A program made the position numbers and the translations under genes. Shown in pieces: positions 8,531-17,081 of a stretch of DNA of 64,000 nt. Below the pieces are notes generated by a model that was not told where the DNA came from, made no database searches, and saw only the letters and a program-made list of their open reading frames with translations. The stretch comes from Planctomycetota bacterium (GTDB lineage: Bacteria > Planctomycetota > Phycisphaerae > Phycisphaerales > Phycisphaeraceae). Positions within the stretch are counted from its first letter, which is position 1. Each line of letters starts with the position of its first letter. The stretch is from assembly GCA_021413865.1 (NCBI GenBank), contig JAIOPN010000017.1, positions 124,001-188,000 of the forward strand, written 5' to 3'.

Positions 8531-10558
8531 CTAATCTTTTCGCATTTGCTGCGCCCGCGGGACGAACCACTCGTCGCGGTCATTGATGCCAAGCTTCACG
8601 CGCTGCACGTTCTGGATGCGGTTGTCAAGAAAGATCAGGCTCTTGCGGCTATAGAGGAACGTGTAGGGCTGATCCTCGTGCAGAAGCTGTTGGCACCGCT
8701 TCCACAGCGGCATGCGTTTGGATTCGTCCACGGTGCGGCGGGCCTGATCGATGAGTTTGTCCAACTCCGGATTGACGTAGGAGATGAAGTTGTCCGCCCG
8801 GTCGGCGATCTGGCTGGAGTGGAACATCTGGCGGATGTCGGTCTCGATGCCGCCCCCCCAGGCCATACACAGGGCGTCGTAATCGCGGGCCTTAACGCGC
8901 TCGTCGAACACGGACCACTCCAGCGGTTCAAGCTCCATCACGATGCCCGCCTTGGCGAAGCTGTCCTTGAGCATCAGCGAGACGCGCTCCCAAAAACTGG
9001 TGCCGGACGGGAAGAGCAGCTTGAAGCGGAAAGGCTTGCCGTCGGGTGCGTCGATAGTGCCGTCGCCGTCACGGTCGAAGAAGCCCGCCTCCTTGAGAAT
9101 TGCCATGGCCTTCTGCACGTCATAAGGCCACGGCTGGACCGAGGGGTCAGACTGCGGGCTTAGGCGGTTGAACGGGCCGGTGGCGGGGATCGCAAAGCCT
9201 AGCAATATCTCGTCTAACAGCCGTTGGCGATTGATCATCATGGTCATCGCCAGCCGCACCCGTTTGTCGGCGAAAGGGGTTGGCTTGCCGCCGCGTTTCT
9301 CGTTCCATGCGACAAAGCCGTAGCCGCTGGTGATCCGCTCGAACTCGTAGCTGTTAGCGCGTGCCGTGATGGCTGGGTCCTTGCGCAGCTCGACGTACTG
9401 CTCGGGCATGGCGGCGAAGAAGTCGATCTCGCGGTTGCGGAACATGGTCATACGCGCGACGTCGTTATTGACCTCGCGGTAGATGATCCGGTCGAAAGCC
9501 GGCGCGGTGCCCCAGTAGCGCGGGTTGCGGATGAGTTGAAGGAGCTTGCCCGGCGTCCAGTCGATGGGGCTTTCCATCTGATACGGGCCGGTGCCAAGCA
9601 GCAGACCGGGCGTTTTGTTGAATTCCTCCGGCGGATACTTGCCGTAGAAATGCTCGGCAAGCGGCGAGAATCCCGCAGCGAGCCCGAAACTCTCGAAATA
9701 GGGCTCGTTGTAGGTGAACACGACGTCATAATCACCGTTAGCGGTGATCGAACGGACGTTAACTATCCCCTGCCGGTCGCGCGAGGCGTCGATCTTGGGG
9801 TTGTTGATGAGGTTGAACGTGAAGACGAAGTCGCGCGCCGTAAGCGGGAAGCCGTCGGAATAAACCACGCCGCGGCGGAGCTTGAAGGTGATCACGGTCG
9901 CCGCGGGGCAATCCTTTTCGTGGACGATGTCGGAGATGCGACGCCCCTCTTTCAGGCGATCGGTGATGTATTTCGATCGCTTGTCGGCAACATCGGGCTT
10001 GGGGCAGTCGGCCTCGCCCTCCACTTCCCCCCGCGTGAGCGGCACTACGATGCGCCGATCGACATAAGCCTGCCACGCCTTCTCGTTGTCATCAATCTTC
10101 CACGACTCGGCGAGCAGCGGTAGCCACTCGAGCGTGTTGGGATCGCGCATCGCGAGCGATTCGAGCACCAGCCCCTGGATCGTACCACCGTAGGCATCCA
10201 CGGTGACCAGGGGCGTGATCTTGGCGACGTTGGCCCCGAAGGCGTCGATGCACCAGTCGCCCTCGGAAAATCCGGGCATGGCGCGGGCGGCCTTGATGCG
10301 GGCGAAGGGGTCGGGGGCGGCGGTCCCGCCGTCCGACGCCGGCGCGGTCGCGGGAATCACTGTCGTCACACCGCCACCGCGCTCCAGCATCCGGCGGATC
10401 TCGGAGAGGTCGCGCGTCTGCTGGCCGATCTTCTCGTTGACGGACTTCACCACGTCGAACTGCCGGTCGTACTGCTTCATCGCCAGCCAGACGCTGACCA
10501 GGACGAGCACGAGGAGCGTGACGGTGATGAGGTCCTTGATTCCAAATCGGTTTTCCAT
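8531..10558 (-). CDS. ABC transporter substrate-binding protein, family 5, membrane-anchored
   Basis: This protein of about 675 residues has a single N-terminal hydrophobic helix (LITVTLLVLVLVSVWLAM) without a lipobox. It is probably an uncleaved membrane anchor, followed by a short coiled segment and then an SBP_bac_5 (peptide/nickel-binding) domain. Recognisable pieces include TFKLRRGVVYSDGFPLTARD and FNKTPGLLLGTGPYQ. ATG at 10558 is preferred; GTG at 10612 would overlap the previous gene and only adds a hydrophilic tail. It captures the solute outside the membrane for the two permease types encoded around it. The ligand is not predictable. Confidence 0.88.
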   Translation of the reverse strand: MENRFGIKDLITVTLLVLVLVSVWLAMKQYDRQFDVVKSVNEKIGQQTRDLSEIRRMLERGGGVTTVIPATAPASDGGTAAPDPFARIKAARAMPGFSEGDWCIDAFGANVAKITPLVTVDAYGGTIQGLVLESLAMRDPNTLEWLPLLAESWKIDDNEKAWQAYVDRRIVVPLTRGEVEGEADCPKPDVADKRSKYITDRLKEGRRISDIVHEKDCPAATVITFKLRRGVVYSDGFPLTARDFVFTFNLINNPKIDASRDRQGIVNVRSITANGDYDVVFTYNEPYFESFGLAAGFSPLAEHFYGKYPPEEFNKTPGLLLGTGPYQMESPIDWTPGKLLQLIRNPRYWGTAPAFDRIIYREVNNDVARMTMFRNREIDFFAAMPEQYVELRKDPAITARANSYEFERITSGYGFVAWNEKRGGKPTPFADKRVRLAMTMMINRQRLLDEILLGFAIPATGPFNRLSPQSDPSVQPWPYDVQKAMAILKEAGFFDRDGDGTIDAPDGKPFRFKLLFPSGTSFWERVSLMLKDSFAKAGIVMELEPLEWSVFDERVKARDYDALCMAWGGGIETDIRQMFHSSQIADRADNFISYVNPELDKLIDQARRTVDESKRMPLWKRCQQLLHEDQPYTFLYSRKSLIFLDNRIQNVQRVKLGINDRDEWFVPRAQQMRKD

Positions 10559-10604
10559 GGTGCGGTCGCCTTGGCGGCACGGGCCGCGCGATCGGGTGCG
10601 TGGA

Positions 10605-11555
10605 TCAGACACGGCGGCGCGGGTCGAGACGGTCTCGCAGCGCGTCGCCCAGGAAGTTCAGCGCCAGCAGGGTCATGCCCAGCAGCGCGCAGGGCCAGAC
10701 GATCAGCCACCAGCGGAACGTGACGCCCGCCAGGCCCAGCGCCGCCAGTTCCGTGACGCCGTCGGCGGCGAGGTTGCCCCAGCTAGGCATCGGCGGTTGC
10801 ACGCCGATGCCCAGAAAGCTCAGGAACGACTCCGACAGGATCGCCGAGGGCACGGTGAGCGTTGTATAGACGACGATCGGGCCGATCAAGTTCGGCAGCA
10901 GGTGGGCCGTAAAAATCCGCACCGGGCCGATGCCGCAGGCCCGCGCCGCCTCGATGAACGGCTGGGCACGCAGGCTCAGCACCTGGCCGCGGATGACGCG
11001 CGACATCGTCAGCCAGCTCAGCCCGCCGATCGCCACCAGCAGGGTGACGATGTCCTTGATGTGCGTGGCGGCGTCCTGTGAAAACAGGGTCTTGAGCGCC
11101 TTGAAGACGGTCGGCTCGACGGCGAGCTTCACGAGCACGACCAGCAGGATGGAAGGCAGGCCGAAGAGCACGTCCACGGTGCGCATCATCAAGGCGTCGG
11201 TCCGGCCGCCGGCGAAACCGGCCGTCGCCCCCCAGATCACGCCGATCGCCACCGCGACAGCGGCCGAGCTCATCCCGATGCCCAGGCTGATCGCGCCACC
11301 GAGCAGGCAGCGCCAGAGGATGGACCGACCCAGGCCGTCGGTCCCCATCGGGTCGTGCCAAGTCGGCGGCGAGAGCGTGACCACCTTCGGGTCGTTGAGC
11401 CGTTGATCGTCGTACTTATGGAGCGACCACGGGAGCGTGAGGAAGCAGGGCATCGCGACCAGCAGCAGCACCGCCGCGCCAAAGCCCCCCGCCCGCAATC
11501 GGGGCACCCCCCAGCCCGCCCGCGCGGAGCTTGCCAGATCGACATCCGTGTCCAT
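10605..11555 (-). CDS. ABC transporter permease (second DppC/OppC-like)
   Basis: This 316-residue permease opens the operon. It shows the DppC pattern: an N-terminal helix (GAAVLLLVAMPCFLTLPW), a periplasmic stretch with HDPMGTDGLGRSI, then five helices. The EAA loop is EAARACGIGPVRIFTAHLLPN. A second DppC-like subunit is encoded at 6220-7455, so the operon carries two C-type and one B-type permease. This is the first gene of the leftward run, but no clear promoter is visible in the 50 bases upstream, which hold a dispersed repeat. Confidence 0.87.
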   Translation of the reverse strand: MDTDVDLASSARAGWGVPRLRAGGFGAAVLLLVAMPCFLTLPWSLHKYDDQRLNDPKVVTLSPPTWHDPMGTDGLGRSILWRCLLGGAISLGIGMSSAAVAVAIGVIWGATAGFAGGRTDALMMRTVDVLFGLPSILLVVLVKLAVEPTVFKALKTLFSQDAATHIKDIVTLLVAIGGLSWLTMSRVIRGQVLSLRAQPFIEAARACGIGPVRIFTAHLLPNLIGPIVVYTTLTVPSAILSESFLSFLGIGVQPPMPSWGNLAADGVTELAALGLAGVTFRWWLIVWPCALLGMTLLALNFLGDALRDRLDPRRRV

Positions 11556-11581
11556 GGGTCGCGAGTATAACCGTGAAATCA

Positions 11582-11600
11582 GCCGCTTGCGGCTTAGCGT
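11582..11600. repeat. CCGCTYGCGGCTTAGCG dispersed repeat, copy 1
   Basis: GCCGCTTGCGGCTTAGCGT in the short gap between the permease and VOC genes. One of eight near-identical copies in the window. Confidence 0.8.
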
Positions 11601-11607
11601 GCCTTCT

Positions 11608-11976
11608 TCACCGCGGGCTCGTGCACAACTCGACCGTGTGCCCCTCCGGGTCCTTGATGAATATCTGCAGAGCGCCGTCGGGCCGGTTGTGCGGACCGGT
11701 GAACTCGATGCCCTTGGCCTTCATCGCCGCCACGGCGTCATCCATCGAATCGACCATCACCGCGAAATGGTTCCCGCGCGACGCCGAATAGACCGGCCCC
11801 GTCGCGCCGCCGATGATGTGCAGCTCCTGGTCCGCCCCGATCCGGTACCACGCCCCGGGAAACGAAAACGCCGGCCGCGGGATCGGCTTGAGCCCGAGCA
11901 CCTCGCTGTAGAACTTACAGATCGAATCCACGTCCGCGACCTGCAGCGCGACGTGGTTGAGTTGCGTGATATTCAT
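11608..11976 (-). CDS. VOC-family (glyoxalase/dioxygenase-fold) protein
   Basis: This 122-residue single-domain protein has paired beta-alpha-beta-beta-beta modules. It opens with LNHVALQVADVDSICKFY and ends with IFIKDPEGHTVELC. His near residue 8 and Glu near 117 are the usual metal ligands of the family, and GNHFAVMV supplies another His. The fold covers glyoxalases, dioxygenases, epimerases and binding proteins, and nothing here narrows the function. It lies between two repeat copies, downstream of and in the same direction as the aldo/keto reductase gene. Confidence 0.75.
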   Translation of the reverse strand: MNITQLNHVALQVADVDSICKFYSEVLGLKPIPRPAFSFPGAWYRIGADQELHIIGGATGPVYSASRGNHFAVMVDSMDDAVAAMKAKGIEFTGPHNRPDGALQIFIKDPEGHTVELCTSPR

Positions 11977-11997
11977 GCTTCGCGCTCCAATCGTGCC

Positions 11998-12015
11998 GCC
12001 GCTTGCGGCTTAGCG
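11998..12015. repeat. CCGCTYGCGGCTTAGCG dispersed repeat, copy 2
   Basis: GCCGCTTGCGGCTTAGCG lies immediately downstream of the aldo/keto reductase stop codon. Confidence 0.8.
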
Positions 12016-12954
12016 TCAGTTCGGGTTCCACCCTACGTACTCGTTATTCATCACCCGCCGCGCCTTGGCTCGGAGTTCCTCCATCGCCACCGCATCAAGC
12101 GGGCGGAAGGACTTCGCCGCCTCGAACGCCGCGTCCTGCTCGTTCGGGAAGCTCATCCCCAGCAGCGCCACGTCCGGGTCGCAGGTCAGCGTGTAATGGA
12201 TGCACTCACGGATGGTGAGACGCGCCGTGGAGGGCTGCTCCTCCTCCATCACCGCCACGCCGCCGGAGCTGACCTTTCCGCGCGGGCGGAGGTGAACGGT
12301 GCGGTTGCTCTCCGCCGCCCCGCCGAGCAGACGGCCGGCGCCAAAAGTCTTGAAGCAGACCGTCCCGACACCGTGTTTCTTGGCCAATGGGAGAATCTCG
12401 CTCACATATCTTGCATCGACGTACGCCCCGATCGGGTACATGACCACGTCGCACAGCCCAGACATGATCGCCTCGCGCAGCACATCCGGGTGGTGGCTCG
12501 AAATCCCCCGGAACCGGCATCCGCCTGCGCGCACGCAACCGGCAAGCTCTTCCATCGCCCCCCCGGGCGACGCGAGCTTCCGCCACAACGCCAGGTCCGA
12601 CAGCGCGTGGAACACGAATAAATCCACCTCCGGAAGCCCCATCCGTTTCAGGCTCGATTCCACCTGCGGCGCGACCGGCTGGTCGAGGAAGTCGATCTTG
12701 TTGATGACGAAAAGCCCCTCGCGCCGTCCACGCACCGCCGCGCCGACGATCTCCTCGCTGTAACCCTTCTCATACCCCGGCGCGGTATCGACGATGTTCA
12801 GCCCCGCGTCCATCGCGCGTCGCACCGTCGCCACGCATTGCTCGAACTCGACCGCGCGGTCGGCGACGTCCCCGATGCCCAGTTGCGTGGCCCTGAACCC
12901 CGTCCGCCCCAGCTCACGCCGCGGCTCGAACATCCTCTGGATCGACTTATCCAT
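12016..12954 (-). CDS. Aldo/keto reductase family protein
   Basis: This 312-residue TIM-barrel protein has the N-terminal ELGRTGFRATQLGIGD and the catalytic Asp/Tyr region NIVDTAPGYEKGYSEEIVG. The catalytic Lys is probably NKIDF. The segment FRGISSHHPDVLREAI and the C-terminal cofactor region (LLGMSFPNEQDAAFEAA) also fit. It probably reduces a carbonyl with NAD(P)H. ATG at 12954 is chosen because GAGGAGG stands seven bases upstream; a TTG fifteen bases earlier overlaps that ribosome-binding site. It is followed in the same direction by the VOC gene. Confidence 0.85.
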   Translation of the reverse strand: MDKSIQRMFEPRRELGRTGFRATQLGIGDVADRAVEFEQCVATVRRAMDAGLNIVDTAPGYEKGYSEEIVGAAVRGRREGLFVINKIDFLDQPVAPQVESSLKRMGLPEVDLFVFHALSDLALWRKLASPGGAMEELAGCVRAGGCRFRGISSHHPDVLREAIMSGLCDVVMYPIGAYVDARYVSEILPLAKKHGVGTVCFKTFGAGRLLGGAAESNRTVHLRPRGKVSSGGVAVMEEEQPSTARLTIRECIHYTLTCDPDVALLGMSFPNEQDAAFEAAKSFRPLDAVAMEELRAKARRVMNNEYVGWNPN

Positions 12955-12969
12955 GACGTGCCTCCTCAA

Positions 12970-12988
12970 GCCGCTCGCGGCTTAGCGT
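12970..12988. repeat. CCGCTYGCGGCTTAGCG dispersed repeat, copy 3
   Basis: GCCGCTCGCGGCTTAGCGT lies between the antiporter stop and the aldo/keto reductase start. Confidence 0.8.
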
Positions 12989-12998
12989 CCCCTCTGGA

Positions 12999-14723
12999 TT
13001 ACCGCACCACCTCGACGCGCTGCGGCAGGTGCTCCACCTCGATGTCGCGCCGCTCCTTCAATTCCCCCGCGCCGATCTCGGCGATGACCTCCATCAGGTG
13101 CCGCGCCACGAGCACGCGCGGCATCACCACGTAGTCCGCCCCCTCGGTGTAAAGCCGCGTCGCCCCCTCGATCGAGTCGGAGGTGACGATGATCTTCGCC
13201 GCCGGGTTAAGCTTGCGCAGCGTCTGGAGGAGACGGAGGTTGTCGGTGCCGCGGAGAAAGTCGTCGGCGATCGAGCAGATGAGGATCTGCGCCTTGTCGG
13301 CCCCCGCGTGTTCGAGCGTGTCCATGTGGCTGATGTCGCCATAGACGGTCTTCACGCCCAGCTTGTTGAGCCGCTCGTTGACGTGCTGGCTGAAGTCCAC
13401 GACGGAGAAATCAATGTAGGCCTGCCGCAGCTCGTGGATGAGCGACGAGCCGACGCGGAAGCAGCCGATGAGCATCACCGGGGCGGGCGCCTCGTCGTGC
13501 ACCATCACCGAGGATTTGCTCTTGTCCGCCTCGGTCGTCGTGGCGCGGGGCACGAGCAGCCCGGCGAGCCGGTGGCTGTACTCGATCATGTAGGTGGAGG
13601 CGATGGAGGTGATGATGAGCACGAGCACGATGAGGGAGACCAGGTCGGTGGAGACGTGCTTGTACTGCGCCGAGCTGCCGACGAGGGCGACGATGACGCC
13701 GAACTCACTCACCTGCGCCAGGTAGATCGAGCTGAGCACGCCCATGCGAGGGGTGTAGCCGCAGACCTTGACGGTGGGCCAGACGGTAAGGAAGCGGCTG
13801 ACGATCACGACGAGGGAGAGCACGAGAGCGATAACCACCGTGTGCATCGGCGGCATCTTGAGCAGCATGCCCAGCGAGACGAAAAAGAGCGTGACAAAGA
13901 ACGTGCGCAGCCCGCGGATCTTGGCGATGACGTCCAAGGCGTAGGGGAAAGCCGCGATGCTGACGCCGGCGATCAGGGCCCCCATCGCGATCGAGAAGTC
14001 CAATCGCAGCGCCGCCGAGCAGATCAGGAAGCACCACGAGAGCGCCGTCAGCAGCATCACCTCCGGCGAACGCGACACGAAACGGAACAGCAGCGGCAGC
14101 GCGAACCGGCTGAGCAGGATCGCCCCCGCGACCAGGCCAGCCCCTTTCACCAGGGAGAGCACTGCCACCACCCACGGAAGCTGCGTCGTTGTCCCCGCCG
14201 CGGCATCCCCACCGCCGCCCATGCTCGGCTGCAGCGCCAGCATCGCGATCGCCACCAGGTCCTGCAGGAGCAGCACCCCCATGATCATCTGCCCGTGCCC
14301 CGACTCCAACTCCGCCCGGTCGGAGAGCATCTTGACGGCGATCATCGTGCTCGAGAGCGAGACCGCCATCGCGATGTAGATCGACTCCAGCCCGCGGTAG
14401 CCCAGCGCCATCGCCGCCAGCCATCCCAGCGCTGCACAGCCAAAGACCTGCACGATCGTGACCGGCGTGGCACGCTTGCCGATGCTCAGCAGCCGCGTGA
14501 CATCGACCTCCAGCCCGACGATGAAGAGCATGAACGCCAGGCCCATCTCGGAGAGCTGCTGCACCTCGTCGGGGTCCGACACCAGTTTGAACCCGATCGG
14601 CCCGAGCAGCACCCCCGCCGCGATGTACGCCAGCACCAGCGGCTGGCGCGTCCACTGCGCCACATAGGCCAATACCGTCGCCGCGAGGAAACAAACGAGG
14701 ATGTCTTGCAGTCCATGAGCCAT
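12999..14723 (-). CDS. Kef-type monovalent cation/H+ antiporter with RCK (TrkA-N) domain
   Basis: This 574-residue protein has an N-terminal CPA2 Na+/H+-exchanger domain of about twelve helices (residues 5-395). It includes the conserved YIAAGVLLGP and FMLFIVGLEVD stretches. A cytosolic TrkA-N nucleotide-binding domain follows (about 410-540), starting at VMLIGCFRVGSSLIHEL. The Rossmann glycine motif reads GCFRVG rather than GYGRVG. Proteins of this architecture exchange K+ or Na+ for protons across the inner membrane and are gated through the RCK domain. No small KefF/KefG-like accessory gene is adjacent. The gene is divergent from the GH4 gene across 135 bases. Confidence 0.88.
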   Translation of the reverse strand: MAHGLQDILVCFLAATVLAYVAQWTRQPLVLAYIAAGVLLGPIGFKLVSDPDEVQQLSEMGLAFMLFIVGLEVDVTRLLSIGKRATPVTIVQVFGCAALGWLAAMALGYRGLESIYIAMAVSLSSTMIAVKMLSDRAELESGHGQMIMGVLLLQDLVAIAMLALQPSMGGGGDAAAGTTTQLPWVVAVLSLVKGAGLVAGAILLSRFALPLLFRFVSRSPEVMLLTALSWCFLICSAALRLDFSIAMGALIAGVSIAAFPYALDVIAKIRGLRTFFVTLFFVSLGMLLKMPPMHTVVIALVLSLVVIVSRFLTVWPTVKVCGYTPRMGVLSSIYLAQVSEFGVIVALVGSSAQYKHVSTDLVSLIVLVLIITSIASTYMIEYSHRLAGLLVPRATTTEADKSKSSVMVHDEAPAPVMLIGCFRVGSSLIHELRQAYIDFSVVDFSQHVNERLNKLGVKTVYGDISHMDTLEHAGADKAQILICSIADDFLRGTDNLRLLQTLRKLNPAAKIIVTSDSIEGATRLYTEGADYVVMPRVLVARHLMEVIAEIGAGELKERRDIEVEHLPQRVEVVR

Positions 14724-14858
14724 CGGGCGGACATCTTAGACTGTTTCAAAATGGCGGGTATCGAGCGAGCCAGACGCCGCACGGATGAACGGTAGAATGT
14801 CGGGTTCCCCGGGCGCGCCCCGTCGCCGCTCCAAAGTCCACCTATGAAGGATCACGCC

Positions 14859-16832
14859 ATGCCCATCAAGATCGCGTTCATCGGCGCCGGCAGCCTCACC
14901 TTCACGCGCGGCCTCTTCCGCGACATCCTCACCGTGCCCGAACTGAAGGACACGCACTTCGCGTTCAGCGACATCAACAAGCAGTACCTCGACATGGCCG
15001 CCCTGCTCTGCGGCAAGGACATCGAGGCCAACAAACTGCCCGCCAAGCTCACCGCCACCACCGACCGCCGCCGCGCACTCGACGGCGCCGATTACGTCAT
15101 CAACTGCACCCGCATCGGCGGGCTCGACGCCTTCAAGACCGACATCGACATCCCGCTCAAGTACGGCGTCGACCAGTGCGTCGGCGACACGCTCTGCGCC
15201 GGCGGCATCATGTACGGCCAACGGAACATCCCGGCCGTCCTCGACTTCTGCCGCGACATCAAGGAGGTCTCCGCCAAGGACGCCCTCTTCCTCAACTACG
15301 CCAACCCCAACTGCATCAACACCTGGGCCGCCAACCAGTACGGCAAGGTCAACACCGTCGGCCTCTGCCACGGCGTCATGGGCGGGCACCACCAGATCAC
15401 CGAAGTCATCAAGCTCCTGGTCAACGACGGCAAAAAGCCCGGCGAAAAAGGCTACGTCAACATCACCCCACACGACGTGGACATCATCTGCGCCGGCATC
15501 AACCACCAGACCTGGTACATCCAGGTCCGCTACGCCGGCGAGGAGTGGACACCCCGCCTGCTCGAGGGCTTCCAGCGCCACCCGCTCATGTCCAAGACCG
15601 AAAAAGTCCGCATCGACATGCTCAAGCGGTTCGGCTACTACTCGACGGAATCCAACGGCCACCTCTCCGAATATGTCCCCTGGTACCGCAAGCGGCCGCG
15701 TGACATCGGCAAGTGGATCGACATGTCGAGCTGGATCAACGGCGAGACCGGCGGCTACCTCCGCGTCTGCACCGAGGGGCGCAACTGGTTCAAGACCGAC
15801 TTCAAGGAAATCCTCAAGACCGCCGGTGAACCGATCACGCCGCAGGGCCGCGGCCACGAGCACGGCAGCTATATCATCGAGGCGCTCGAAACCGGCCGGG
15901 CGTATCGCGGGCACTTCATCGTCACCAACCGCGGCTGCATCACCAACCTCCCGCCCGACGCGGCGGTCGAGGTGCCCGGCTACGTGGACCGCAACGGCAT
16001 CAGCATCCCGTTCGTCGGCGACCTGCCACAGGGCTGCGCGGCCGTCTGCAACGCCTCGATCACCGTGCAGCGCATGGCGGTCGATGCGGGCGTGAACGGC
16101 GACGTCAATCTGCTCAAACAGGCGATGATGATGGACCCGCTGGTCGGCGCGGTGTGTGATCCGGAAGAGATTTCACAACTCACCGACGAGATGCTCGTTG
16201 CGCAGGCGAAGTGGCTGCCGCAGTACAAGGGGGCGATCGCCGGCGCGAAGTCCCGGCTCGCGGCGGTCAAACGCGAGGGGAAATACCTGGGCACGCAGGT
16301 CACTCTCGGCGCGGCGCGCAGGCCGATCCTCTCCGCCAAGCAGAACGCCGAGCAGGCGATCGAGTGGGCGAGAATCCACGCGGCCGACGTGCTCGAGGAG
16401 TTCCACGCCACCGACCTGCACCCGACAGTCCCCGACCTGCGCAGAGTCGAGCCGCCGCGGAACGGCGCCTACTCCGCCCCGATGAAGGCCCGCCTCGCCG
16501 GCGGCCGCGACGGGTTCCTGGACGTCCGCTCCGTCCACGGCGGCAAGGACGGCCTGATCTTCCTCCGCACGAAATACGAGGCCGCCAAGGCCGCAATCGG
16601 CCGGCTTATCTACGGCGCCGACGGCCCCGTGAAGGTCTGGGTCAACGGCGAGACCAGCGACTACCGCCCCGAAGCCACCAACCCCGCTATCCCCGGCCAG
16701 TACGAGGCGACCGTGAAGTGGAAGAAGGGCAAGAACGACATCGTCTTCGTCCTTGACAGCAACGAGGGCCACGCCTGGGGCCTCTACGCGGCGGCCACGC
16801 TCAAGCCGGACGGCAACGGCGAGAAACGGTGA
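14859..16832 (+). CDS. GH4-family glycosidase (alpha-galactosidase/glucuronidase-like) with C-terminal extension
   Basis: This protein of about 657 residues belongs to glycoside hydrolase family 4, which works by an NAD+- and metal-dependent redox mechanism. The Rossmann motif IAFIGAGSLTFTRGLFRD opens the protein, and the family metal-site segments appear as NYANPNCINT and GLCHGVMGGHH. Family members are usually about 430-480 residues. The roughly 150-200 residues after about 480 are an extra beta-rich domain (EATVKWKKGKNDIVFVLDSN), possibly carbohydrate-binding. ATG at 14859 is chosen because AAGGA lies about eight bases upstream; an ATG at 14844 is in frame but overlaps that site. The sugar substrate is not predictable. 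Confidence 0.82.
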   Translation: MPIKIAFIGAGSLTFTRGLFRDILTVPELKDTHFAFSDINKQYLDMAALLCGKDIEANKLPAKLTATTDRRRALDGADYVINCTRIGGLDAFKTDIDIPLKYGVDQCVGDTLCAGGIMYGQRNIPAVLDFCRDIKEVSAKDALFLNYANPNCINTWAANQYGKVNTVGLCHGVMGGHHQITEVIKLLVNDGKKPGEKGYVNITPHDVDIICAGINHQTWYIQVRYAGEEWTPRLLEGFQRHPLMSKTEKVRIDMLKRFGYYSTESNGHLSEYVPWYRKRPRDIGKWIDMSSWINGETGGYLRVCTEGRNWFKTDFKEILKTAGEPITPQGRGHEHGSYIIEALETGRAYRGHFIVTNRGCITNLPPDAAVEVPGYVDRNGISIPFVGDLPQGCAAVCNASITVQRMAVDAGVNGDVNLLKQAMMMDPLVGAVCDPEEISQLTDEMLVAQAKWLPQYKGAIAGAKSRLAAVKREGKYLGTQVTLGAARRPILSAKQNAEQAIEWARIHAADVLEEFHATDLHPTVPDLRRVEPPRNGAYSAPMKARLAGGRDGFLDVRSVHGGKDGLIFLRTKYEAAKAAIGRLIYGADGPVKVWVNGETSDYRPEATNPAIPGQYEATVKWKKGKNDIVFVLDSNEGHAWGLYAAATLKPDGNGEKR

Positions 16833-16851
16833 TCTTTTGTTTATCGAATTG

Positions 16852-17058
16852 AACACAGAGACACAGAGGAAGATGAGACCGGAGGAGAAGACAAACGAAG
16901 GAGATTAATCAGAGAGAAGAAGTTTTTATTTCTCCCCGAAGCCACGCCCGATGCTGAGGTCCGCCGAAGCGTCGGGGTCTTGCCGGACTTTCCGTACTCC
17001 ACAAAAACATCCTCCTCCTCTTCTCCTCTTACCTCATCTTCCTCTGTGTCTCTGTGTT
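16852..17058. repeat. 26-base perfect inverted repeat flanking an intergenic insert
   Basis: The arms at 16852-16877 and 17033-17058 are exact reverse complements built on AACACAGAGACACAGAGG. Inside them imperfect GAGGAG/CTCCTC pairing continues, and a dispersed hairpin repeat sits at 16947-16980. This fills most of the 249-base gap between the GH4 and serine-hydrolase genes. There is no open frame, so it may be a small non-coding repeat unit. Confidence 0.75.
16947..16980. repeat. CCCGATG...CGGGGTC hairpin repeat, divergent copy
   Basis: A GC-rich stem (CCCGATGCT pairing with AGCGTCGGGG) around a short loop. It is a diverged relative of the repeats at 29170, 30397 and 32364. Confidence 0.55.
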
Positions 17059-17081
17059 AGTCTTCCATTCAAGAGAACCCT

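Noticed and set aside
13029-14795. Very long plus-strand open frame opposite the Kef-type antiporter
   Set aside because: His/Arg/Glu-rich shadow of a high-GC gene; the antiporter on the minus strand has clear helices and motifs.
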